From NCBI RefSeq assembly GCF_000258495.1, contig NZ_AJLG01000039.1, positions 1-32,624 of the forward strand: a stretch of 32,624 bases of DNA, given 5' to 3'. This stretch comes from Pedobacter agri PB92 (GTDB lineage: Bacteria > Bacteroidota > Bacteroidia > Sphingobacteriales > Sphingobacteriaceae). Under the pieces are notes generated by a model. It made no database searches and had not been told where the DNA came from. It saw only the letters and a program-made list of their open reading frames with translations. Both the position numbers and the translations under genes were made by a program. This document shows, one piece after another, positions 24,664-32,624 of this stretch; positions within the stretch are counted from its first letter, which is position 1; each line of letters begins with the position of its first letter.

Positions 24664-26117
24664 TGAGAAGAAGATCATTTATTCGGCAAGCAGGCGGATT
24701 TTTCCTGCTATCTGCAGCCTGGCCTTCAAAGGTTTTTAGTGGCAGTAGAAATTGGCATATTGAACAATTTCAAGATAAAGGTCTTGCTCATTTTTCTTAT
24801 GCCGTTTTGGTAAATGGAAAAATTATATTAATTGATCCGGGCAGAAATCCTAAACCTTACCTCGACTATGCAAAATCTCAAAATGCAGCAGTAACGGGTG
24901 TTATAGAAACACATCCGCATGCTGATTTTACCAGTTCACATCTGGAATTTCAAAAACTGAATAATATAAAAATTTATGCCAGCAGTTTAACTAAAGCTAG
25001 TTACCAGCGTACCGGTTTTGATGATGGGGACAAAATAAGGCTGAGCGATTCCGTTAGTTTAAGGTCTGTTTTCACACCAGGCCATGCACCAGACCACATC
25101 GCTGTTGTACTTACCGAAAACGGAAAAGATATCGCTGTTTTTTCAGGAGATTCATTATTAATTGGAGACGTTGGCAGACCAGATTTGAGAGAAATTGGAA
25201 CGGATGCAACCACACAGCGCAAACGATTGGCCGAACAATTATTTGATACCCTCCATCAAAAATTTGCGAAGCTTGCTGATTCAGTAATTGTATACCCTGC
25301 TCATGGTGCAGGTTCTCTTTGTGGGAAAGCGATCCGGGACGCTGCAAGCTCTACTATTGGAGATGAAAAAGCTCATAATCCAGCTTTTCAGATAAAAACC
25401 AAAGAGGAGTTCGTTAAAAATATTTTAAATGATCTTCCATTCACACCTAAATATTTTTCATATGATGTGGCCTGGAACATCAAAGGCTTGCCTGGCTTTG
25501 CAACTAGTATTGCCAGTGTAAAGCTGCTTGAGACGAATTTTGTACCTTCGGAAAATAGCATTATTGTTGACGCCAGACCTGAATCGGTTTTTAAAAAATC
25601 TTATTTAAAAAATGCGATCAATCTACAAAATGGTGCAAAGTTCGAAACCTGGTTAGGCAGTACAATTCCTCCCAATACGAGTTTCTATCTCGTCGCAGCC
25701 GATAAGCGTGTGCTAGAAGAAGTGATTGCTAAAACAGCAAAAATCGGTTATGAACAACATATAACAGGAGCTTTTATTTACAATCTCGTAGACGGACAAA
25801 AGCTCGAAAAATATGAAACTACAACAAGCGCTATTGATGAATCAACCTACACTATCATTGATGTGAGAACAGAAAGAGAGTTTAGGGATGAGCCCATTTT
25901 TAAAAGTGCAATTAATATTCCTTTGCAGGATTTAAAAGATCAATTAAATAAAATCCCTCAGGATAAACCAATTTTAGTTAACTGTGCGTCGGGTTATCGT
26001 TCTGCTGCGGGGAGCAGTATTATTAAGAACAAATTTCCAAACCACGCTGTTTATGATTTGGGAACAGCCGTTTTAGATCTCGAAAAGACAGGTACCTCAC
26101 ACAAACCCAACCACTAG
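24663..26117 (+). CDS. Tat-exported MBL-fold / double rhodanese protein, CstB-like persulfide dioxygenase
   Basis: This 484-residue protein begins with a twin-arginine type signal (RRRSFIRQAGGFFLLSAAW). Residues 32-230 are a metallo-beta-lactamase domain with ETHPHADF (82-89), PGH (139-141), SGDSLLIGD (161-169) and YPAHGAGSLC (211-220). His84, His141 and Asp163 match the 2-His-1-Asp iron site of ETHE1-type persulfide dioxygenases. Residues about 285-375 are a rhodanese domain lacking its cysteine (FYLVAADKRV); residues about 390-475 are an active-type rhodanese with Cys441 in NCASGYRSAAG. Dioxygenase, pseudo-rhodanese, rhodanese is the layout of S. aureus CstB, which turns persulfides into thiosulfate. 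The Tat signal places it in the periplasm. I use ATG 24663 overlapping the previous stop; GTG 24660 is the alternative. Confidence 0.85.
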   Translation: MRRRSFIRQAGGFFLLSAAWPSKVFSGSRNWHIEQFQDKGLAHFSYAVLVNGKIILIDPGRNPKPYLDYAKSQNAAVTGVIETHPHADFTSSHLEFQKLNNIKIYASSLTKASYQRTGFDDGDKIRLSDSVSLRSVFTPGHAPDHIAVVLTENGKDIAVFSGDSLLIGDVGRPDLREIGTDATTQRKRLAEQLFDTLHQKFAKLADSVIVYPAHGAGSLCGKAIRDAASSTIGDEKAHNPAFQIKTKEEFVKNILNDLPFTPKYFSYDVAWNIKGLPGFATSIASVKLLETNFVPSENSIIVDARPESVFKKSYLKNAINLQNGAKFETWLGSTIPPNTSFYLVAADKRVLEEVIAKTAKIGYEQHITGAFIYNLVDGQKLEKYETTTSAIDESTYTIIDVRTEREFRDEPIFKSAINIPLQDLKDQLNKIPQDKPILVNCASGYRSAAGSSIIKNKFPNHAVYDLGTAVLDLEKTGTSHKPNH

Positions 26118-27539
26118 TGCAGAAAAATTACGAATATGATGCTGTTGTAGTAGGCTCAGGTCCGAATGGACTGGCTTGTGCGATCCAGTTGCAGCGAAGT
26201 GGATTATCGGTATTATTAATCGAAGGATCAGAACAAATTGGTGGCGGTATGCGTTCCAAGGAATTTTTCCCAGGATATTTGTCCGATGTTTGTTCGGCAA
26301 TTCATCCAATGGCCGCCGGATCACCTTTTTTCAGTCAGCTGCCACTTACCGACTATGGATTAGAATACATTAATCCACCCGTTCTGGCAGCTCATCCATT
26401 TGATAATGGAACAAGTGCTTCGCTCAAATCTTCACTATATGAAACGGCCAATGGATTGGGTATAGACAAAGGAGACTATCTCGATTTGATGCAGCCAATC
26501 GTTGAGAATTGGCCAAAATTAGCTGAAGATATTTTAGGCCCATTTAAAATTCCTAAAGAACTTATTGCAAGTCTACAATTTGGTCTTTCTGCGATGAAGT
26601 CAGCTAAATGGCTGTCGAACAGATTTAAAACAGAAGAAGCAAAAGCATTATTTGCCGGAATGGCAGCGCATTCTTTTTTACCACTCGATCAATTGTCAAC
26701 TGCTGCAGTGGGCCTGGTATTGATGGCAAACGGGCACCTAAAAGGTTGGCCATTGCCAAAAGGGGGATCACAGGCTATAGCAAATGCATTGCTTAGCTAC
26801 TTTGAGTCTCTTGGCGGAAAGGTGCAAATGGGCTGGATGGTACGGTCTTATGGTGAAATTCCACCCGCGAAAGCGGTAATTTTTGATACGGGGCCCAAAC
26901 AATTGATAGAAATTGCTGGCGATCATTTGCCTTCCATCTACAAAAAAAAGGCTTCAGAAGTTTCGCTACGGCCCAGGCGTATTTAAAATAGATTGGGCAT
27001 TAAGTGAACCTGTTCCTTTTACTGCTTCAGATTGCAGAAAAGCCGGAACAGTTCATTTAGGAGGAACATTTAATGAGATTGCAGCAACTGAAAAGGCGAC
27101 CTTTAATGGGAAAATTGCAGAAAATCCTTTTGTTTTGCTTGCTCAGCAAAGTTTGTTTGATGCAGATCGTGTACCCAAAGGGAAACAAGTTCTGTGGGGT
27201 TATTGCCATGTTCCAAATGGTTCTACGGTTGATATGACAAATGCAGTTGAGCAACAGATTGAACGTTTTGCACCGGGTTTCCGAGACACTATTATTGATA
27301 GGCATATAATCAATACTGCCCAATTTGAAGCCTACAATCCGAATTATATTGGTGGAGACATCAATGGTGGTGTTTTAGATCTGGCTCAATTATACAGTCG
27401 CCCAATTTTAAGTGTTTCGCCTTATAGAACACCTGCCAACGGTATTTATATTTGCTCTGCAAGTACGCCTCCTGGAGGAGGTGTGCATGGTATGTGCGGA
27501 TTTCATGCCGCTAATGCTGTATTAAAAGATATTAAATAA
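26117..27539 (+). pseudogene. Phytoene-desaturase-like FAD oxidoreductase, frameshifted at an A8 run
   Basis: The start is GTG 26117, overlapping the previous stop by one base. The first frame (26117-26986) has the FAD-binding opening YDAVVVGSGPNGLACAI (7-23) and IEGSEQIGGGMRS (35-47). At eight A residues (26942-26949) homology moves to another frame running to 27539, with FRYGPGVFKIDWALSEPVPF, HLGGTFNEIA and the C-terminal FAD contact region STPPGGGVHGMCGFHAANAV. Removing one A joins PSIYKK to RLQKFRYG and gives a normal protein of about 473 residues. The family includes carotenoid desaturases and PYROXD2-like oxidoreductases; the substrate is unknown. There is no signal peptide, so it is cytoplasmic if made. 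It is the last gene of the operon. Confidence 0.85.
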
Positions 27540-27540
27540 A

Positions 27541-27569
27541 AAAATGCCCTCCGAAATCCGAAGGGCATC
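27541..27569. terminator. Terminator between the flavoenzyme and DUF4394 genes
   Basis: ATGCCCT (27544-27550) pairs with AGGGCAT (27562-27568). Read on the minus strand it is followed by a T run, so it mainly ends the DUF4394 transcript; on the plus strand the T tail is weaker. It probably serves both converging units. Confidence 0.8.
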
Positions 27570-27591
27570 TTACATTTAAAAAAAATTAACA

Positions 27592-29115
27592 CTAAAAGCC
27601 TAAACCTAAAGCAAATCCTCTTGAGGCATTTGTAATGGTTGCACCAGCTGTAGCAGCGCCGGTAGTCAAGTTTACACTATAAATTCGCTGTGTTGTACCT
27701 ACGGTAAATAAGCCATAAGCCAGTCCACTTGTACCGCCAATATCAAATCCGTTGCTTCCTTCTACGTTAATGCCTAAGGCACCAACATCAACCAATAATC
27801 CTAAATTTGGGTTATCCTGTCTAACCAATTTATCGCTATTTGAATCGATATCAAATAAAACGGTTGTAGTTGCACCCGCAAAGTTGTTGGTATATGCCGC
27901 ACCAGTAATTCCAGTTGTAGCAGGGTTCAGCACACCATCAACAGTTACGCTACCATCTAATGGGTTAAATCTTAAATTTTGACCTGTATTACTTACAATT
28001 CTGATTCTATCTACCGTTGGGTTAAAATCAAAACCAAATTGTGTTCCGCTTAATAATGTGGTTAATGGAGCTGTACCCACAACCGCGGCTGCGCCGGATG
28101 AAGTGTTGATTGTATAAATACGGCTCGTGCTTCCTAAAGCGTAAAGTTGTCCATTTAACGGACGGAAATCAATTCCTAAAATTTGTTCGCCAGTTTGAAT
28201 ACCGGAAATGGTTTTTACACTAACCGTTGGCGTAGCTGCCAATGGGTTGAAAATTAATAACTCATTATTGTTAGATACCGAATAAGCTACTGGTTCGGTA
28301 GGAATAGCTAAAGCCGTAATGTTCGCAGGCAGGTTTCCTATTTTCGAAGCTTTTCCACTGTTCACATCAATCGTAAATAATGCAGAAGTTCCTCCTACAG
28401 TTAATGCAGCAAGTGCTGCGGTTCCATCGGGGTTAATATCGAAACCACCTGCATCTTCTACGTCGAAGCCTAAACTTCCAACTTCAACTAATTTTCCATC
28501 ATTCGGCGGATCTTGTTTATAAAGTTTATCAGTTGCGGCGTCGATATCAAAAAGCACTGTTGCAGTTGCACCGGCTTTGTTTTGCGTGTAAGCCACCGAA
28601 GAAACTCTTGCATTTGTAACGCCGTTGATAGCGCCATCAGCAATCATCACCGCTCCACTTTCTGGATTTAAACGCAGGTTTTGACCAGTATTCGTTACCA
28701 ATCTAATGCGATCAACAGTTGGATTGAAATCAAAACCCACTGACGTTCCGCTAATTGCTGGTGTTAGTGGAGTAGCAGAAATTGATCTTGCCACACCGGT
28801 TTTATAGTCAATTACATATAAACGGCTTGTGCTTCCAACAGCATAAAGCTGGCCTGTTGCCGGGCGGAAATCAATTCCTAAAAGTGTTTCACCTTGTTGT
28901 AAACCAGAAATGCTAACCGTTGCACTAACAGAAGATGGATTTTTTGCATTGATCAACAACAACTTGCTGTCAGATGTTAGCGCATAAAAATTTACGTCTG
29001 GTCCCGGAACAAGTGTTTCGGTAGGGTTGTTTCTGTCTTTTTTGCAGGCAGAGAATAAAATAGGTGTCATAAGGGCAAGCAAAGCCATTATGAAAAAATG
29101 TTTAGTTTTCATCAT
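27592..29115 (-). CDS. DUF4394 lipoprotein with two tandem repeats
   Basis: The 507-residue protein has a lipoprotein signal ending FSACKK, then two similar halves of about 225 residues. Each half contains LGIDFRPxxGQLYALGSTSR, a VGFDFNPTVDRIR-type segment, NTGQNLRxNP, AGATxTVLFDID and a closing GFDI. This is the DUF4394 pattern, a propeller-like beta fold; the repeated block reads as sheet-forming strands. The function of the family is unknown; the protein is probably at the cell surface. The similarity is visible at DNA level as well, so the repeat arose by internal duplication. A small secreted-protein gene lies 53 bases upstream and may share its transcript. A terminator follows the stop. 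Confidence 0.85.
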   Translation of the reverse strand: MMKTKHFFIMALLALMTPILFSACKKDRNNPTETLVPGPDVNFYALTSDSKLLLINAKNPSSVSATVSISGLQQGETLLGIDFRPATGQLYAVGSTSRLYVIDYKTGVARSISATPLTPAISGTSVGFDFNPTVDRIRLVTNTGQNLRLNPESGAVMIADGAINGVTNARVSSVAYTQNKAGATATVLFDIDAATDKLYKQDPPNDGKLVEVGSLGFDVEDAGGFDINPDGTAALAALTVGGTSALFTIDVNSGKASKIGNLPANITALAIPTEPVAYSVSNNNELLIFNPLAATPTVSVKTISGIQTGEQILGIDFRPLNGQLYALGSTSRIYTINTSSGAAAVVGTAPLTTLLSGTQFGFDFNPTVDRIRIVSNTGQNLRFNPLDGSVTVDGVLNPATTGITGAAYTNNFAGATTTVLFDIDSNSDKLVRQDNPNLGLLVDVGALGINVEGSNGFDIGGTSGLAYGLFTVGTTQRIYSVNLTTGAATAGATITNASRGFALGLGF

Positions 29116-29168
29116 GATTTTAATGTTTAATTAAGTATAGAATTAATAAATAGGAGCCAGGTGAGCTG

Positions 29169-29489
29169 CTATTTTGGGGGTTGTTCGGGAATTTGAAGAT
29201 GGCAATAAGCCAATAAGAAGTTGCCAGAGAAAGAATGTTGGTTGGCATTGCCAGAGGAAGCAAAATCAAAATTTGTGATATTGTTTAAATGCAGATCAGC
29301 AAGTTTAACTTTATCTTCCAGTTGATTTTGTTTTTCTGATGATTCGGATTTCTCACTCTCAGCGGAAGAACTCTTTTGGATCAACTCTTTCGACATCTTA
29401 TGAACGGGAATTGCATATACCGCAACCCTACCTGCAAATGCAAGTAGTAAAAGAAGTACAATGAAATACCGTTGGTAAAAAGGTGCCAT
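29169..29489 (-). CDS. Small secreted or membrane-anchored protein, unknown
   Basis: From ATG at 29487-29489 the protein has 106 residues: a hydrophobic N-terminal segment (RYFIVLLLLLAFAGRVAVYA) acting as signal or anchor, then a serine/glutamate-rich linker (SSSAESEKSESSEKQNQ), and a C-terminal part with HSFSGNFLLAYCHLQIPEQP. In-frame starts at 29514-29516 (ATG) and 29520-29522 (GTG) would add 9 or 11 residues ahead of the hydrophobic stretch. No family is recognised. The linker suggests a short exported peptide or a regulator held at the membrane. It precedes the DUF4394 lipoprotein gene by 53 bases on the same strand. Confidence 0.5.
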   Translation of the reverse strand: MAPFYQRYFIVLLLLLAFAGRVAVYAIPVHKMSKELIQKSSSAESEKSESSEKQNQLEDKVKLADLHLNNITNFDFASSGNANQHSFSGNFLLAYCHLQIPEQPPK

Positions 29490-29522
29490 AGTTATGATCC
29501 ACGAATTTGGATTCATAAGCAC

Positions 29523-30055
29523 TTACGTAAATAAAATTTATTTAGATTTCTATTGCAAAGAAATAATGCGAACTAAATGATCTAAGGCCACATCTTTAAA
29601 AACAAAACGCCTTCACAAATAGTTATTTGTATGGTTTAACATCAAGTGATAGGATTATTTAGTATCAAAAAAATTTTGGAGTATTATTTGTTAAAAGATG
29701 TCACAAACTTTTATTTTTCTGTCAAAACTTGTAAATTGCTTGTGCAAAAGGTTACAAATTGTCAGTTTCCTGTTGCATAAATATCCTTACAATAAACCGA
29801 CAAAATTTTAGGTTAAGCTGTAGAAAGATTAAAAAATCTGCTTTAAAACCTTCAAAACACTTATTACGTAGATAGATATAACGGACACGATATTTATCAC
29901 GACGCGATTCTTAAGTTAATTTCTGGGTAGTAAGTCTTTCAAAAGCTTGTTTATCCACCTATATGGCGCAATTGTTGATAAAATAAAGAAAACAGCAGGT
30001 ACTCTTTTTATAATTTATTTTATAGTTTAGGGACGTAGCTGTTAAGAAAGGTATT
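29523..30055. other. Intergenic region upstream of clpC
   Basis: I see no gene or RNA here. It is AT-rich and holds a 16-bp near-palindrome, ACAAATAGTTATTTGT (29615-29630), and an inverted repeat TTGTAA, 17 bases, TTACAA (29729-29757). A TTATCCACC (29953-29961) resembles a DnaA box with one mismatch but stands alone. No CIRCE-type heat-shock operator is seen. The clpC promoter is not clear: no full TAnnTTTG lies within 150 bases of its start. Confidence 0.5.
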
Positions 30056-32608
30056 ATGGAAGCAAAATTTTCACCACAGGTTAAAGATGTAATCTCTTTT
30101 AGTAGGGAGGAAGCGCTCCGTTTAGGGCATGATTACATTGGAACCGAGCATTTATTATTGGGCCTCATTCGCGAAGGCGATGGCATGGCTATAAAAATTT
30201 TACGATCGTTAGGAGTTGATACCGGTAAATTGCGCCGCTCAATTGAAGATGCTGTTCGCGGTACTTCGAGTGTTACAGTTAACTTAGGCAATATTCCGTT
30301 AACTAAACAGGCAGAAAAAGTTTTAAAAATTACTTACTTAGAAGCTAAAATATTTAAAAGCGATTTAATTGGCACAGAGCATTTGTTGTTATCTGTTTTG
30401 AGAGACGATGATAACATTGCTTCGCAGATATTGTTACAGTATGGTGTTACTTATGATGTTTTTAAACAGGAGGTTGAAGTGAATAAAAATGGTTTCAGAG
30501 ATGATATTTCAAACAGCGCATCTACGGGTGGCGATGATGATTATCGTGAAGAAGAGAGCTTTAGTACACCTAAAAAGGTTTCGGATATTAAATCAAAAAC
30601 ACCGGTTTTAGATAACTTCGGTCGTGATTTAACCAAGGCAGCAGAAGAAGGGCGCTTAGACCCGATTGTTGGCCGCGAGAAGGAAATTGAACGTGTTTCG
30701 CAGATTTTATCTCGTAGAAAAAAGAACAACCCGATTTTAATTGGAGAGCCAGGTGTTGGTAAATCGGCAATTGCAGAAGGTTTGGCCTTGCGCATTGTAC
30801 AACGTAAAGTTTCACGTGTGCTTTTTGGCAAACGTGTAGTTACTTTAGATTTAGCATCGTTAGTGGCTGGTACAAAATATCGTGGTCAGTTTGAAGAACG
30901 TATGAAAGCCGTGATGAACGAGCTTGAAAAATCTACCGATGTAATTTTATTTATTGATGAGATTCATACTATTGTTGGTGCTGGTGGTGCTTCAGGTTCA
31001 CTTGATGCCTCAAATATGTTTAAACCTGCTTTAGCCAGGGGAGAAATTCAATGTATTGGTGCTACCACTTTAGATGAGTATCGTCAGTATATCGAAAAAG
31101 ATGGTGCGTTGGATCGTCGTTTCCAGAAAGTAATGGTTGAGCCAGCTACACCTGATGAAACTATCGAAATTTTAAGCCGCATTAAAGACAAGTATGAAGA
31201 ACACCATGGTGTAACTTATACTCAAGAAGCAATTGAAGCTTGTGTTACTTTAACATCTCGCTATATTTCTGATCGTTTCTTACCAGATAAAGCAATTGAT
31301 GCTTTAGATGAAGCAGGATCCAGAGTGCATTTGACAAACATCCACGTTCCTCAGAACATCATCGATATCGAGGCAAAAATCGAAGATATTAAGTTAGAGA
31401 AAAACAAAGTTGTTCGCAGCCAGAAATATGAAGAAGCAGCAAAATTACGCGATACAGAGAAAAATTTAATTGAAGAATTAGATAAAGCTAAAGCGGAATG
31501 GGAAGCAGAAACTAAAACAAAACGTTACGAAGTTTCTGAAGATAATGTTGCTGAAGTTGTAGCCATGATGACTGGTATTCCGGTACAACGTGTTGGACAA
31601 ACCGATAGCCAAAAGCTATTAAATATGTACGATAAAGTTGCGGAGAAAATTATTGGTCAGGATGATGCCATTAAGAAATTAACCAAAGCCATCCAACGTA
31701 CCAGAGCAGGATTAAAAGATCCTAAAAAACCAATCGGTTCATTTATTTTCTTAGGTCCAACTGGTGTTGGTAAAACAGAATTGGCAAAAGAACTGGCTCG
31801 TTTCATGTTTGATAGTGATGATTCGCTAATTCAAATTGATATGAGTGAGTACATGGAGAAATTCGCAGTATCTCGTTTAGTGGGAGCGCCTCCAGGATAC
31901 GTGGGTTATGAAGAAGGTGGACAATTAACTGAAAAAGTTAGAAGAAAACCATATGCTGTAATCTTGTTAGATGAGATTGAGAAAGCTCACCCTGATGTTT
32001 TCAATATCTTATTACAGGTTTTAGATGAAGGACAATTAACAGATAGTTTAGGTCGTAAAGTTGATTTTAGAAATACAATCATCATCATGACTTCTAACAT
32101 TGGTGCCCGTCAGTTAAAAGATTTTGGTCAGGGAGTTGGTTTCTCTACATCTGCGAAAACAAACCAGGCCGAATCTCACAGTCGTGGCGTAATAGAAAGT
32201 GCTTTAAAACGTGCTTTTGCTCCAGAATTCTTAAACCGTGTTGATGATGTAGTCGTTTTCAATAGCTTAGGTAAAGATGAGATTTTCAGAATCATTGATA
32301 TCGAATTAAAAGCTTTATTCGGTCGCGTTCATACTTTAGGTTATGAAATTGCATTAACTGATAATGCTAAAGATTATATTGCCGATAAAGGTTTCGATAG
32401 TAATTTTGGTGCCCGTCCGTTAAAACGTGCCATTCAGAAATATTTAGAAGATCCGATCGCAGAAGAAATACTCAAAGGTGAATTAACTGAAGGCGATGTT
32501 TTGGAAATTGATTACAATAAAGAAACAGAGTTGATTTCAGTAAATCACAAAAAAGGCGAAAAGAAGAAAGAAGAGCCTAAAAAAGAAGAAGATTCTTCAA
32601 GTAAATAA
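30056..32608 (+). CDS. clpC: ATP-dependent Clp protease ATP-binding subunit ClpC
   Basis: This 850-residue AAA+ unfoldase has the ClpC layout: double Clp N-domain (1-145), first ATPase domain with Walker A GEPGVGKS (230-237) and Walker B ILFIDEIH (297-304), a UVR motif in the middle region (KYEEAAKLRDTEKNLIEELD, 457-476), and a second ATPase domain with GPTGVGKT (567-574) and ILLDEIEKAH (636-645). The UVR motif separates ClpC from ClpA and ClpB. VGF at 694-696 is the likely ClpP-docking loop. With ClpP it degrades damaged or tagged proteins in the cytoplasm. The C-terminus is a lysine/glutamate-rich tail. After the stop, A residues and GCTCCCGACT at the window edge look like the first arm of a terminator. 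Confidence 0.95.
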   Translation: MEAKFSPQVKDVISFSREEALRLGHDYIGTEHLLLGLIREGDGMAIKILRSLGVDTGKLRRSIEDAVRGTSSVTVNLGNIPLTKQAEKVLKITYLEAKIFKSDLIGTEHLLLSVLRDDDNIASQILLQYGVTYDVFKQEVEVNKNGFRDDISNSASTGGDDDYREEESFSTPKKVSDIKSKTPVLDNFGRDLTKAAEEGRLDPIVGREKEIERVSQILSRRKKNNPILIGEPGVGKSAIAEGLALRIVQRKVSRVLFGKRVVTLDLASLVAGTKYRGQFEERMKAVMNELEKSTDVILFIDEIHTIVGAGGASGSLDASNMFKPALARGEIQCIGATTLDEYRQYIEKDGALDRRFQKVMVEPATPDETIEILSRIKDKYEEHHGVTYTQEAIEACVTLTSRYISDRFLPDKAIDALDEAGSRVHLTNIHVPQNIIDIEAKIEDIKLEKNKVVRSQKYEEAAKLRDTEKNLIEELDKAKAEWEAETKTKRYEVSEDNVAEVVAMMTGIPVQRVGQTDSQKLLNMYDKVAEKIIGQDDAIKKLTKAIQRTRAGLKDPKKPIGSFIFLGPTGVGKTELAKELARFMFDSDDSLIQIDMSEYMEKFAVSRLVGAPPGYVGYEEGGQLTEKVRRKPYAVILLDEIEKAHPDVFNILLQVLDEGQLTDSLGRKVDFRNTIIIMTSNIGARQLKDFGQGVGFSTSAKTNQAESHSRGVIESALKRAFAPEFLNRVDDVVVFNSLGKDEIFRIIDIELKALFGRVHTLGYEIALTDNAKDYIADKGFDSNFGARPLKRAIQKYLEDPIAEEILKGELTEGDVLEIDYNKETELISVNHKKGEKKKEEPKKEEDSSSK

Positions 32609-32624
32609 AAAAAAGCTCCCGACT

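Noticed and set aside
29953..29961. TTATCCACC as a DnaA box or origin signal
   Set aside because: Single copy with one mismatch, no cluster and no dnaA or dnaN genes nearby.

Overview
The window looks like chromosomal DNA of a Bacteroidota member, most likely the family Sphingobacteriaceae (Pedobacter-like; this is inference). It is AT-rich and carries a SusC/SusD pair, a bbp2-type porin, DUF4468 and DUF4394 proteins, lipoproteins with Cys-Lys-Lys starts, and several promoters of the Bacteroidota type (TTG, 16-23 bases, TAnnTTTG). I see no tRNA, rRNA, CRISPR array, insertion sequence or phage gene.

Region by region. 1-3133: the end of an amino acid permease, a possible gene remnant on the other strand, a lipoprotein of unknown function and a YhcC-type radical SAM enzyme. 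3134-5918: an ammonium transporter followed by a bbp2 porin, a likely nitrogen-uptake pair. 5947-8085: a DUF4468 protein facing a leftward run of ykuK-like, TlpA-like thioredoxin and SRPBCC genes. 8327-11021: a small unknown protein, a DbpA-like DEAD-box helicase with a DEFD motif II, a one-repeat DUF1456 protein and an SGNH hydrolase. 11064-16054, leftward: ettA, a secreted CsgG-like protein and a divergent GH92 glycosidase. 27592-29489, leftward: a two-repeat DUF4394 lipoprotein and a small secreted protein. 30056-32608: clpC.

The part that stands out is 16254-27539. A consensus promoter precedes a 28-codon open reading frame whose last four codons are all cysteine, directly before its stop. 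After an untranslated stretch holding a strong hairpin comes a tightly packed operon: SusC, SusD, two related DoxX-like membrane proteins, a secreted CGC-motif protein, a Tat-signal metallo-beta-lactamase/rhodanese fusion resembling CstB persulfide dioxygenase, and a phytoene-desaturase-like flavoenzyme. DoxX and the persulfide dioxygenase/rhodanese point to sulfur chemistry, and a polycysteine leader would give cysteine-responsive control. I propose an envelope system that imports an organosulfur or polysulfide-type compound and processes it in the periplasm, switched by cysteine supply. The substrate cannot be read from the sequence.

Two genes of this operon (susD and the flavoenzyme) are each broken by one extra base in a homopolymer (T7 and A8). 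Sequencing error is the simplest explanation, but slippage or recent decay is possible. Two other genes (radical SAM, helicase) have TAnnTTTG exactly five bases before their likely ATG, which suggests leaderless mRNAs.
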